Positions 11,790 through 22,491 of a stretch of 64,000 nucleotides of DNA are shown here, one piece after another. The number at the start of each line of letters is the position of its first letter. Position 1 is the stretch's first letter. Below the pieces are notes generated by a model. That model saw only the letters and a list, made by a program, of their open reading frames with translations. It made no database searches and was not told where the DNA came from. The stretch spans positions 558,001 to 622,000 of the forward strand of contig JANFAH010000030.1 in the NCBI GenBank assembly GCA_024663395.1, in the 5' to 3' direction. The position numbers and the translations under genes are program-made. The stretch comes from Pisolithus tinctorius. Taxonomy: Eukaryota > Basidiomycota > Agaricomycetes > Boletales > Pisolithaceae.

Positions 11790-11889
11790 AGTCATTCGAG
11801 TAGTGTTGATTCACAGACAAGTTCGGCCTTCGTGTAGTATTGTATGTGGTCTTTACATAGGTTACCATGGGCCCTTATATGTGCAAAAA

Positions 11890-13480
11890 TTAATACAGAC
11901 GATTGTGCAATATGTAGACCATATGCAACACAATGTAGGAGAAGTGCCACACACAAGATCCGGGAGTAGTGTTAGTATCCCAGACATTCTCACGAACAAT
12001 CTCGGAGCAAATAAATCTCCATTGGCGAACGGTCGGGAAGGTTAAAATGCTGAGTACACATTTCCTGCGGACACCGCATTCAGGTTCGACGAGGTGGACA
12101 ACAGTGTTTGCGGAGTAGGGGGTGTGCTGCTGCTGTTCGATATTTCGGCCATCGACATCACGGAAGGTGCTGGAAGGGATATGAACTTCACGCAGACTAG
12201 AAGTGATCTGAACACTACAGCGCTCGGGATAAGGCTTGGAGTCCACGAGTACTTCACCCACGGCGAGGTCAGTCGATTGCTTGAGCTCGCCTTGGAGCGT
12301 GAATGCCGAAGATCTGGCCCGTTTTGTTGATTGTGATCGCACTGGCAAAGAAAATGGTTCTCCCTGGTTTGATGAATTTCAGTGATGCAGCGTACTCCAT
12401 GCGGCGTGTCAGGTGCCAATCCTATGGCACCAGTCAAAACTCGAGATACCCTTGGTGTCACTTCCTGGAGACGAGCTGGCTCGACATCGTCAAGAAGACT
12501 GGACTGTTACATGTACGGACAGTGATTCTCGTCGCGTCACCTAAACTTCCGCGAGGACGACTCACCTGTGACAACGACAACACCCGGAGGGGCCACTTCC
12601 ATAGCTTTGGGCTCAGTCAAAACGAGCCCAGTTGCAGTAATCTAGTTAGTGGCAATGGAGATGCCCCCTTGATGTGGACCTCCACAGGGAGTATAGATCT
12701 CGGCAGGGTCGTGTTTATCATCAACTTCATGGAATTGGATTTGAGCCTGTGTAGTCTACCATGGTGATCCAGGTGCAACGCGTGGACGGAATAGCGTAGT
12801 TCTCCTTGGTACGGGTCTAATATCTCTAGTGCCCATCCATCCATCAACACACGTCCAATTGGGTAGGCATACGAGTTGTATTTCTTGGGCGACAAGGACA
12901 GGGGGGGCTCCAGATGAAAGGACGTCGACACACAGAAGATAATATTCCCATGATCCTACAATGATCCAGTCTCTCCTGGTGTAGCATTGAAGTTCGTCTG
13001 AAGACGCTTTTGCCGAAGGGGAGGCCATCTTTCGACACTAAGGGCTTAGTGTGGCATCCCGCACCGAAGCTCTCGAGAACAAGAGCGGACCTGAAACGAT
13101 TGTCCCACTGCTTCCGGCAGTCGTGGCTCGCCAATATAGAGGAAACCTCTTCAGCAAAGACATCCTTGGTGACTTTCTCATCCTTGTGTACGAGTATAGC
13201 CGGTGAAATCTCCGGAATTAACTTGCGCTGCACTGAGATCTTTGTTACTTACGAGCATCCATCTAGCTTCCTGACAAGCCCATGAGTCGCGAAGCCGATG
13301 CGAAGTCTCCAATACATGCTGCATTGGCACCATTGAGGACGATGGCGAGACAATTGCAGTGGCTGCGGTAGATGGCATGACGGCGGTGAGGCCTTTGTCG
13401 ATGAACCACCATCTGTTGACACCGACTCATCCGCATCCCATTCTGCGCGACGTCTTTGGATAACACCCGCAACTGGTGGC
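11890..13480 (-). pseudogene. START-domain lipid-binding protein, frame-broken
   Basis: Reading leftwards, several frames give pieces of a fungal START-domain protein (lipid or sterol binding). These are DVFAEEVSSILASHDCRKQW and NRFRSALVLE (near 13100-13200), AYPIGRVLMDGWALEILDPY (near 12850), ENYAIPSTRCTWI in another frame, then LMINTTLPRSIL. Further on come RARSSAFTLQGELKQSTDL and VGEVLVDSKPYPERCSVQI (12170-12330). The switch of frame on both sides of the ENYAIPSTRC piece shows two frameshifts near 12720-12830. Stops separate the START part from the C-terminal part. I am confident of the fold match by motif memory, less so of the ends. Confidence 0.55.
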
Positions 13481-13967
13481 TGATTGATAAGTATGCGCAA
13501 CGGCTTGACGCGATTCCTGTTTGCTAAGTGACCTGATCAGAGTCTTGGCGGGTTCCTCCGCATCCACGGAAACTCGTGCCCAATTACCACGCCCTTGTCA
13601 CAGGCAGATGCCACCGGCCCTCGACGCTCAATCACAAGCAAACGAGTCAACATCAGCCATAGCTAGCCCATGCGTAGCCAGTGGCGGCACAACGCAGTAA
13701 CGCTCTGCGGTAGAGGCTCCACGGTATCTAGTGCAGTGGCCCACGCACTTTATTTCATATTCAGCGGTATGCACTAAACTCGCACTGAATTTGAACTTAC
13801 CCCCAGATCATTCCCCCCGTCCTCGGTGTCACCATCCGCAGCATTCAAACCAGCACCTTCGGGACAGCGCCACCACGATGCCCCTCTACGCCCTTGTTTA
13901 CGACCCGAAAAGTGCCCTTCTCCTGTTCATAATGAATTTGGGCTGCACGAGCACCAGCTAGCCGGGT
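13481..13967. other. Spacer between START and FAS relics
   Basis: About 490 bases with no family that I recognise. It may contain worn 5' sequence of the START relic. Confidence 0.3.
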
Positions 13968-16900
13968 ATGACAGGGGGAAACCAAACTGGTAGGAGAGAA
14001 GTTCGATAAGAACGATTTAAGCAAGTTTTTGGCACTGCTCAGCAGCAGCCCAATTCTCTTGGTCCCATCTTTTCAAGACTTTGGCAAGACGAGGAGATGA
14101 GATCTAGTCGTAAATGAGCTGCACGTAGTCCTTACGTCGAACGATTTCGCCACCAAGTTGGAAATGTACTTCCTGACGAGCATATCAGGGTTAAGGAATG
14201 TAGGGTTTACTTTCTTCGAAAGATCTGTGCGAATAGAGTATCAGGACTGCACATCACACTATGATGGAAGTGTACTACACGGAAAGGCAACACACCAGCC
14301 CACGAGTAACGGGAATGGAACGGCACATCAATGTCAGGAAGGGGGATGGCAACGAACCCGCGTTCGAGCTCGATATAACCCTCTGCTTGGAAGGACTCAG
14401 CCACGACATTGTAGGGCACCTCTTTTACTTGCTCAACAGCGAAGATTTCTGTCAATTGCACAAAAATGTGCATTAAGTGTTGATCGGACAGTGTACAATC
14501 AACTCACCTTTGCAATATCGATCTTCTGGATCTTGAGAGAGATCAAGACATTCATCATTATTTGAAGTGCGACCAGCTCTGTAGCACGAACATATTGACC
14601 CCTACCGAACTCCTCAGAATAGTTACACCGACTTGGACATTAGATATACCTCAATGTTATAGTTGACGATTTCAAGTAAAGTGCCGGTGCGAGTAGCGAT
14701 GGTATCCATAACCTCGCGCAAAGCCATCTCGCCGAGGATCCTTGAGATATGACTGGGATTGGCAGTACAGATGACATAGTTGGAACGGTTTTGAACATCG
14801 CGCCCGATAGCCCATTGCATGGAGGTTCCACAATAGAAGACGGCATCAACTAGTGCGGAAATGTGGAGGACGTCCGTCATGGATTCGAGGGTAAAAGGGA
14901 GTAACCAGCGAAAGCAGTGTCTCTGCACGAAACCCTTTGCACACATGTCCTCGAAGGCCGCCTTTTCGGCGACTAAGAGAGCAATTTGAGCAAACCGAGT
15001 AAGCCATTCAGGGTGACTGAAGGTATATTTATTAGGGTGTGCGGACGTCGATGGCGGCAAAGAGGGCCAGCGTCTTGAAGCTGCCATCCTCATCCAAGGT
15101 ATCAAAGGTCATATCCATACATTGTTGGCAAATAGCTTGACCCTTGATTCCACAGAAGTGAATGGTCTTTTCCTGTGGGCTATCCTTGACGATCTCGATA
15201 ATCGAAAAGGCAGAAACGGCACGCAAGTGAGAGCATCAACACCGTCCCAGACAGCACGGGCGGCGGGAGAAGAGTAATGCAGATCCATACCCATGGCCGG
15301 TTCTTGAGAACCTTGGCCAGTGAAGCGATAGACCGTCGTCGGCTGAGCGACTTCGGCGGTACCCTCGATGGCCTTCTCACCATGTTGGTGGAATGATACT
15401 ACTTTCACAACCATGTTTCCATCCCGTGTACCAATGTGGCGGATCTTGACAAAACGCTCATCACCGGGCGAAACCATTCCGATGAAGCCGACATCGTGAC
15501 TGGGCGGTTTCTTTTGCGAAAACAGAACACACAGAAAACGGAAAGCTCACACAACGGCATGAGCGGATTTCCTTCTGCTACTACGTATTCCACAAATTTC
15601 CTTATCACAGCACTGGACCACATGCCATAGGTGGTCGTCCCTGGGAGGGACGCATAGTCCAGGAAAAAGGAATTGACATGAACGGGGTTGAAGGCACGGT
15701 GGAGTAGGGCTCGTTAGTAGGCGGAGCAGTGAAATCAACGGATACATTGTTGTCATTGCGTAACCTTTGATCGCCAAGGAACGAGACAGCCCCCCGTGAT
15801 ACCACGTCGTTGGAGGTACGCCACAACTGGATTCCCTTGACATCCTTCCTCGCTGAAGTCTACAAAGCTGGCTTTCTTATGGCACTTGAGTTAATCGTGA
15901 AGGAACAGTGACACGGACACCACAGTAAGATCTTGTCCTTGCAGAGCATCCATGGAAAGCGAGCGTCACGCCAACCTTGGCGGGCTGCGATTCATCCTCC
16001 AAAGACAACCACTATGTCAACTGGACAGTACGAACGGCACCATCGTTCGTCAGCTCTGCGACGTAATCCAGTTCGCCAACAGTTTCAAAGCTCTTCTCGA
16101 AGTCAATGAATCGGCCACGGTATAGGAAAGATGTCAGTTCAATGATGAGCTGACTGTCACGGTATACATACCCTCTCACTTGGACAACCTTTCCTGCATC
16201 CGTATTCTTCATGGAGGTAATGCGAACGTCAGTGGTACAAGCATCCTCGTCCCCAGGAGGTTTAGCACTAAGAAGTAGGCGGAAACCATTTGATAGGTGG
16301 ACGAGCTTCTGGAGGTCTCCGTCAATGACTGGTGGGATGATCGCTTTCATGATAGCGATAGCCTGGAAACCACGTTAAAAGAGTAGCAACCATTCTCTGA
16401 GCCTACTTACCTGCCAACCGGTCACAATTGCGAGATCCACTGGGGCTTTGATACGGTTCACACGAGCGAGCTTGTATGCCTCGTTCTGATTGCCTCCTTG
16501 CCTGACATCGTAACCTCAGGAGTAAAGAAAGTCTCGCAGAGGCCGATCTCTGGGAGAGGTTCGTCGTTGCCAAACCACAACTTCCAGTAGAATTCTTTGA
16601 TGCAGCAGCTGCGAGCCTCGGCGACTTGAATCGGCATCGAACTGGATCGACTAATTACTGCAAGGATTATCCGGACCTCCTTCCATGCTCGGGGCATACT
16701 TGAACTGAAGGAACAGGGGGACGAAATCGTCGGAGGGCCCGACGAAGCGGACTGTCGATATATGCGCTGCCTTGGACAATCATGCGAGAACTTACGAGTG
16801 CTTTCAACCGGTTCAGCTCGTCACCGGACAAAACGTTGGGCCATTCGGAAACGTCGGGGAGGTCGCTGCCAACCGTGTAGAGGTGAGTGTTGGAGAGGGA

Positions 16901-17480
16901 TTTAAGGCAACAACATACGAACCACAGGTCAAGAAAAGTAGTGTGGAACAGAAAACGACACTCGGGCCTTGCGCTGCGTCCTGATGTGAAACACAGCCTA
17001 GGTTGCAGCCCCAGCATCAGGGAGCTAAGTTATTGCTATCGGGAGTCACCCGACCGAACCAAGGCAACCGCTCCAACAACCCCAGGATTCTCTAGATACG
17101 GAGCTACCCAGTGCGAGTAGCAAGAGCGTGAGCCTCTTCCGTGACCATGACCCGACTAGTGAATATAAAACTACTGAATCCCATGAGCTGCATGTTGTAC
17201 TTACCTTTCGATCGATAACGAATGAGGTGTGGGTGGCCAGAGATTGCCGGAGCCACCAAAGCAAACCCTCTAGCCAAGCAAATGTTGTCGCGCTGACGGA
17301 GGGCGCTGTACATCTTCAGAATAAGCATATGGAAGTCCTCGCGAGTATGAATGATGGCCACCAGCTCGACCACCGGTCCACTGCAATATGATGGAGAAGT
17401 CAGAATTAGCACCGACCACCTGACGAATACCATCGACGGACCAGGCTTGAAGGAGATCTGTCGATGCCCGGGTTGTGCAG
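13968..17480 (-). pseudogene. Fatty acid synthase beta chain, ER-dehydratase-MPT portion, degenerate
   Basis: The normal domain order of fungal FAS beta can be followed leftwards. Enoyl reductase comes first (IILQWTGGRAGGHHS near 17390, then FIFTSRVMVTEEAH near 17130). Next are dehydratase and linker segments (VSEWPNVLSGDELNRLKALV near 16830, IKEFYWKLWFGNDEPLPEI near 16580, and the ORF 16012-16350). The malonyl/palmitoyl transferase start follows (YRFTGQGSQEPAMGMDLHY near 15320; LTRFAQIALLVAEKAAFEDM near 14970; DVPFHSRYSWAGVLPFR near 14290). The C-terminal helices end near 13970. Frames shift repeatedly, and in-frame stops fall in the last helices (TAG 14104-14106, TAA 14017-14019). The acyltransferase domain is absent here but a matching relic lies at 30880-31870 on the same strand. 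Confidence 0.8.
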
Positions 17481-17499
17481 TCCATCGATAATCTCAACC

Positions 17500-18296
17500 A
17501 CTAAGGTTTTCGCATTGCATTTCTTGCCACAACGGGAAGGAAGTAGACAGAAACCGTTTCACAGGTGAATGAGTTAGTGCAGGAGGTCCTTGTCATCTGT
17601 AAACGCGCTTCATGTCCCAATAGCCTGTAGACGGCGTTATAAGAGCGTTAAAAGAGCGTTAAACATTCACCAAGTCTACTACTTACCCGCCATCCAGTCT
17701 GAATGAGTCAATCGCCCCACTTGAAACAACTGACTAGTTAAAGTGTTGGAATTCGAGCCGCCAGACCACTTGTGTCATGTACCACACCCAAATGCCTTCA
17801 TGGGACCTTGTGAGGCCTTGTGAGGCGGACCAGAAGTATGGCACCTGACCAGGGATACCCCATGATCTGAGGAGAAAAGTGGGCTGAGGCAAGGGGCCAG
17901 CGGCATACGGCGCGGTTCTGAAAAAGATGTGATCCCTTTCCAGGTGCGAGCCCTGACTCAGTACACTCCGGATCCAAAAAGCTACCTGAAACATGTCACA
18001 ACGGACCTGCGCCCACAATAGTCAATGACGTCGTCATGCAAAGCTGTCCTGGTGGTGATGGAGCCCGCATTGCGGCCATTGACGGTGATGGCAGAGCTGG
18101 AAATGGGTTGAGAACTCTTCGTGATGGGGTTGAAGGTAAGGGCGATGGTGGCGGCTGCAGGAGGGGCTGACTAGGAGGGGGGGCAGGTGGATGGATGCCA
18201 AGATGGTGCCAAGAGCCAACATTGTTGAGCCTGGTGTTACAGGTCCTTGGGGAGGGGAGGCTGGGACGAAGGATAGTGAAAGTGGCGTGTTCGGTG
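17500..18296. other. Spacer between FAS and acyl-CoA synthetase relics
   Basis: About 800 bases. The minus-strand frame 17734-18018 and a proline-rich frame at 18034-18354 match nothing I know. Confidence 0.3.
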
Positions 18297-19704
18297 GTAC
18301 TCGCCTTGCGCCAATTTCAAAATGTTCTGGTGTGTATGGGTTACTTACCCGCACCAGGGGTGGGCCAAAAAAGACAACGCACCTTCACTCGATCGATGAT
18401 CTTGAAGCGTCCGGAACTATCAACTTCTGCGACATCCCCGGTGTGTATCCAGCCGTCCCTCAGCGTCTCCTGGGTAGTCTTCTCATCTGATGGATACCAT
18501 TTCTTTTCACAGGCCTTAGTAAATGGCGAAGAGGAGACGTACCTTTATAATATCCCATGAAGCAGTTCGGGCCGCGGACACATAACTCTCCGCGCGGGTT
18601 CGGCTTATCGCTAGATAAGTAGTTCATTGCTGGAATGTCAACGAGCTTGATCTCGAGAATTGGCTGAGGTGGTCCGATCGTCCCTCCACCAGTTGGGTCT
18701 CCCCGCAACGTGCGTGTACAGACTCCACAATTCTCTGTCATACCATAACTGTACAGAGTCATTAAAGGAACATATTCCAGCGATCTTAAGGCCTCGCTTA
18801 CCCTGAACGAAAGTCAGTGAACGAAAAAAAAAAAGAATACTCGTCATACCTTCTGCAACGTCACAACCGAAAGCGATCTTGAGGAAATCAACTACTTCGC
18901 CACTGATGGGAGCCAAGCCTGTGACCATCAGCAGAATATTACCTCCAAGTACAGCGCGAATCTAGCCACTACGCTGAGTGAGCCATTCTAACACTACATC
19001 GAGCAACCTGCTACGAACCTTGCGGAACACCAATGCATCCCATATCAAATGGGTATTCACTCCAGTCTTGTGAAATTGATCTAGTTTCGTCTGTAACGCT
19101 GTTCGAAAAATATCGCCCTTCACACCCGGCACATTACCAACGGACACGGCAGCTTGGTATACTCTATTCAGCACTCGTGGTACCGATGGGAAAAAGTGAG
19201 GTTTCAAGGCTCGGGTGTCATCCATTAAACACAAGGGGTCGCCGGTGAAGTATCCAATACATCCGCCTACGAGGATCCCCGTCAGTTCGCAAATTCGCTG
19301 CATACTTGAACCTTGGAGATATGTTACTAGACTTAAATGGAATTCCATGGACTTCATAAATATGCGCCAATGGCATGTACGAGATGCGACAGCAGCCCTG
19401 AGGAAAGCCGGCACCAAAGGTGTTAGCATACGCCGAACTCGCGAGATTCATGTGGGTGAGGATTGCTCCTGTGAAAAGATGAGTTAAGAACCACTGGCGT
19501 CATGAATGGTATTCCACCTTTTGGCAAGTTTGTTGTTCCCTATCGTCCAGAATGAATGAAGCAGCCGATCAAGAGTGCAATTAGGAACGTACCGAGGTGT
19601 AGCACAAAGAAGCGACCTGATCAGGAGACACCGGAAGGGGTTCAATGAGATTTTCCTCGCCATACGTCTCGACTGTACTACCGAAGGTCAGTGTGCGAGC
19701 CTTC
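18297..19704 (-). pseudogene. Long-chain acyl-CoA synthetase, cut at both ends
   Basis: Fatty-acyl activating enzyme of the LACS/FAA type, read leftwards with introns. Exon 1 present (starts about 19704) has ENLIEPLPVSPDQVASLCYT. The ATP loop YTSGTTNLPKGA is rebuilt across two introns, followed by ISYMPLAHIYE, IGYFTGDPL, LKPHFFPSVPRVLNRVYQAA, LAPISGEVVDFLKIAFGC, YGMTENCGV, RGPNCFMGYYKG, a GWIHTGDVAEVDSSGRFKI exon and finally NILKLAQGEY. Homology stops abruptly at about 18297. The last 150 or so residues and the first 200 or so are missing. A tandem repeat abuts the right end. Remaining exons are well preserved, so truncation rather than slow decay seems to have killed it. Confidence 0.75.
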
Positions 19705-19799
19705 CTGTCGAAAAAAAAACAATCACAAGTCGATTTTGTGACCATATACCGACTGTATCCATGTCTGTTGCCTTGAGTGTGAAAACCATGAAGACCTAC

Positions 19800-20220
19800 T
19801 ACATGATATGGGCGACAGATGTCAGCCAACAGTTTCACGAGCAGGTCGAGGAGGTTTGGGTGCATGGGCACCAGCTCACAGAAACGGGCAACAGATGTAG
19901 GCCAACTGTTTCAACGAGCTGAGAAATCGTGAACACTTACTCCGTGATATGGGCGACAGATGTCGGCCAACGGTATCACAAGTAAGGCTCAGCGAAACGG
20001 GCAACAGATGTCAGCCAACGGTTTCACGAGCAGGTCGAGGAGGTTTGGGTGCATGAGCACCAGCTCACGGAAACGGGCAACAGATGTAGGCCAACTGTTT
20101 CAACGAGCTGAGAAATCGTGAACACTTACTCCGTGATATGGGTGACAGATGTCGGCCAACGGTATCACAAGTAAGGCTCAGTGAAACGGGTGACAGATGT
20201 CGGCCAGCAGTTTCAACGAT
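19800..20220. repeat. Nested tandem repeat, 189-bp unit with a short internal core
   Basis: The core ACAGATGT.RGCCAAC recurs about seven times (19815, 19893, 19953, 20004, 20080, 20142, 20193). A larger unit of 189 bp, which includes GTTTCACGAGCAGGTCGAGG and CGTGAACACTTACTCCGTGA, is repeated twice almost perfectly. The array touches the upstream end of the acyl-CoA synthetase relic. Confidence 0.8.
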
Positions 20221-20365
20221 CCTGCAGAGTTAGTATTAGAAGCTGCCGAGATTTGAACATGCGTGACGTACTGTGGTCGGTTACGCTCTGTTTTCACATC
20301 AACAACACAATTTTCTTGTTGCAAGTTAGCACGTCACGCGTCAACATTTCGTTAAGGAACTATCC

Positions 20366-22039
20366 ATGGCCAGAACAAGGCAGAACACGAAGAAAACCAC
20401 GTCCGGTATCGTGCCACGAGTGCAAATCATTCGCGCTGTTCGCGCCACCCCCATCCGGCGATGTGCATCCGTGCAGTCCACCTCAAAGGTGTCAACACTG
20501 AGTTCGTTGACATCGGTTCCATCCTCTCGGGGACAGTCCCCTCTGGCTGAGGAGTGGCGTAACCGGGTATGTACTATAGGTCCATCCTCCTATCACCGCT
20601 AACACGATAAGTAGTATTGCTACCTTTGCCACAATGGAGCTAAATACTTATTCGAGTGCTATTCCTGCCCTCGCGTCGTGTGCGACCCCTGCTTAGGATT
20701 AGCGCAGTGGCTCACGGACAAGGCCCGTGCCGAGGACATAGACTTCCAGTGTCCCAGTTGCCACGAACTCGAAGAGGGTGGTGCGAAGTGCAAAGAGCTA
20801 CATCCGTACTTTGTGAGTTATTCATCATTCACATTCTGAATAGAGCTGACGTGAGTCCAAGCCATTCACGCGCACAGTACTCGGGAAGAGAATTCCCATG
20901 TTGGATAAGCCAGTCATCATCTCGGGGATTTGTGAAAGGGCATCTAAGTCTCAAGTGTGTGCCGAGTCCACCCTTATTCTTGAGCTCATCTGCACAGGAG
21001 TGGAAATTCAAGGTTCGTTGCCATCGCTCCTCAACACGACCATCGAGGAATATCACACAAGCGACTCCCTTCTGTATCAAAAAATAATCTTCGATTTTGG
21101 TACGGATCGAAAGTTTAGTCGGTGGAGTACGAGGATCAAAAAACTGGGTGAAAAGTTGGGCGCGTACGCCTTCAAGCGCAAGATCATATTCATTACTGTC
21201 CATAGCGAAGTCACCCGCGGTGACCTGTTTGCAGGGAAGGGCGAGAGTGGTGAGGATGTTGCAATGGAGGTTGGCGAGGTACGTGACTGACATGAGGAGG
21301 TTACTTTCTCTCTCATCCGTTTCAGTTCATGAAATGCCTGTTCACTTCCCCCCTGCAAAACATGGTCTACGGTTCTACGCTGTTTATGTTGACTTGTGGC
21401 CCTGTGGTTTCCTTTGAACAATCATTAGCGGCGTTGAAGCAATCTATCGCACAGTCAGTTATTGATGATTGATCTATAAAAAAACCTTACTAACTGTTGC
21501 CAAGACTCCGGCCAGAGTATACGGTCGCGTTCACCGCCAAGGATTTCCTCAACGCGGTCGTCAAAATTTTCATCGTGTCGTACGGTGTCAAAGTCTTGAT
21601 TGAAGGTCATGTGCTGGAGAACGTTATCCATGACCTACTCGACGTCTCACTCGAACTTCGGATGCACACTGACGTGATGCTCTTTCATCTTTCAGGCCTA
21701 GGATTGCCAAGGGCGCCGTGGTTACTTAGCCCTGCCCCACTCACTGCCACCCCTCTCCTTGCCATATACAGGTATTCATGGTACCACAGCCATCGGCGCC
21801 CATGGGGCACATCTCTATCCATGGGGTGCCTGAAATGTGGTGCCATCCGTCCATGGGCACGATCAAAGCTGGACTCTCATCCACCGAGTGGTTATCACCC
21901 GAAGACTCGAGTATCCATGTGCCGCAGGTGCGCCTTTGAAGTGCGTACTCAGCCTCTACCGGTTGAATACGACGTGCTCCATGGCGACCCTACATCTGGG
22001 TGGCTCAAATACACCATTTGCGCTGCAGTGCCACTGTGA
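20366..22039 (+). CDS. Histone H3-tail-like N-terminus fused to a zinc-finger protein
   Basis: Exons by eye: 20366-20566, 20615-20812, 20862-21278, 21326-21453 and 21505-22039. They sum to 1479 nt, giving 492 residues plus stop. Residues 1-18 read MARTRQNTKKTTSGIVPR, closely following the histone H3 tail. Exon 2 is a Cys-rich finger with CYLCHNGA, CYSCPRVVCDPCL and CPSCHE, resembling PHD/RING-like treble clefs. The middle part (KPVIISGICERASKSQV, KIIFDFGTD, IFITVHSEVTRGDLFAGK, LFMLTCGPVVSFEQS, YTVAFTAKDF) looks like an alpha/beta domain. The C-terminus has a second Cys pair set (CLKCGAIRPW, MCRRC). I remember similar architectures as uncharacterised multi-copy proteins in mushrooms. Nuclear, chromatin-linked action is inferred. 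All introns are 47-51 nt and no stop or frameshift is needed. Convergent with the Plavaka gene downstream. Confidence 0.75.
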
Positions 22040-22250
22040 CTTCGTGCGTTTGCCTGTCGTTTATACGTTTGATACTTCCAAAATAATGTAATACCGTCTG
22101 CATGCCATCTTGCTTTATTGGTTTGACAACTTGGTGTGAGCTTGACAGTACTTGGTGGTACAGAGGGGCGGAGATGCAGAGTACAGAGCTGAGGCACAAA
22201 AGATGATATTCGCGGCTAACCAAAAAGACGTATGAATTTCGGCCTGTGGA

Positions 22251-22266
22251 GACCTTGTAAACAAGG
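22251..22266. repeat. 16-bp palindrome also present near 10489
   Basis: ACCTTGTAAACAAGGT is a perfect palindrome apart from its centre. Its mirror form ACCTTGTTTACAAGGT stands at about 10489-10504, and flanking bases (TCACC...GGTC, and a nearby CCGAAA) also agree when one copy is turned round. Confidence 0.6.
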
Positions 22267-22275
22267 TGACAATGT

Positions 22276-22450
22276 CGTGTACTAAATATCAGTGCCGGTA
22301 AACTTCGAGTACTGAAAGTCAGTGCCTAAAAAAATGTGGTACTAATAATCAGTGCCAACAAACTCGGCGCACTGGTTTTCAGTGTTGCAAAATATGTGGT
22401 ACCGGGAATCAGTGCCAGCAACTGAAATTTAGCGCCTACTAGCTAATGAA
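22276..22450. repeat. Short diverged repeats beside the Plavaka gene
   Basis: Five or six units of roughly 30 bp share a TACT...TCAGTGCC core (22281, 22310, 22340, 22370, 22400 and a worn one near 22425). They begin about 40 bases beyond the transposase stop codon, where cut-and-paste elements often carry subterminal transposase-binding repeats. Confidence 0.55.
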
Positions 22451-22491
22451 CACTATGGATACTGATCGAGTTGGAAAGTGTTACACAACCC

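Noticed and set aside
20878..21087. Frameshift in exon 3 of the H3-tail gene
   Set aside because: An acceptor at 20861 (CCAAG) instead of 20877 restores the frame, so no mutation is needed.
20829..21293. Long minus-strand frame opposite the H3-tail gene
   Set aside because: It overlaps exon 3 exactly and has no domain; the plus strand has splice sites and family motifs.
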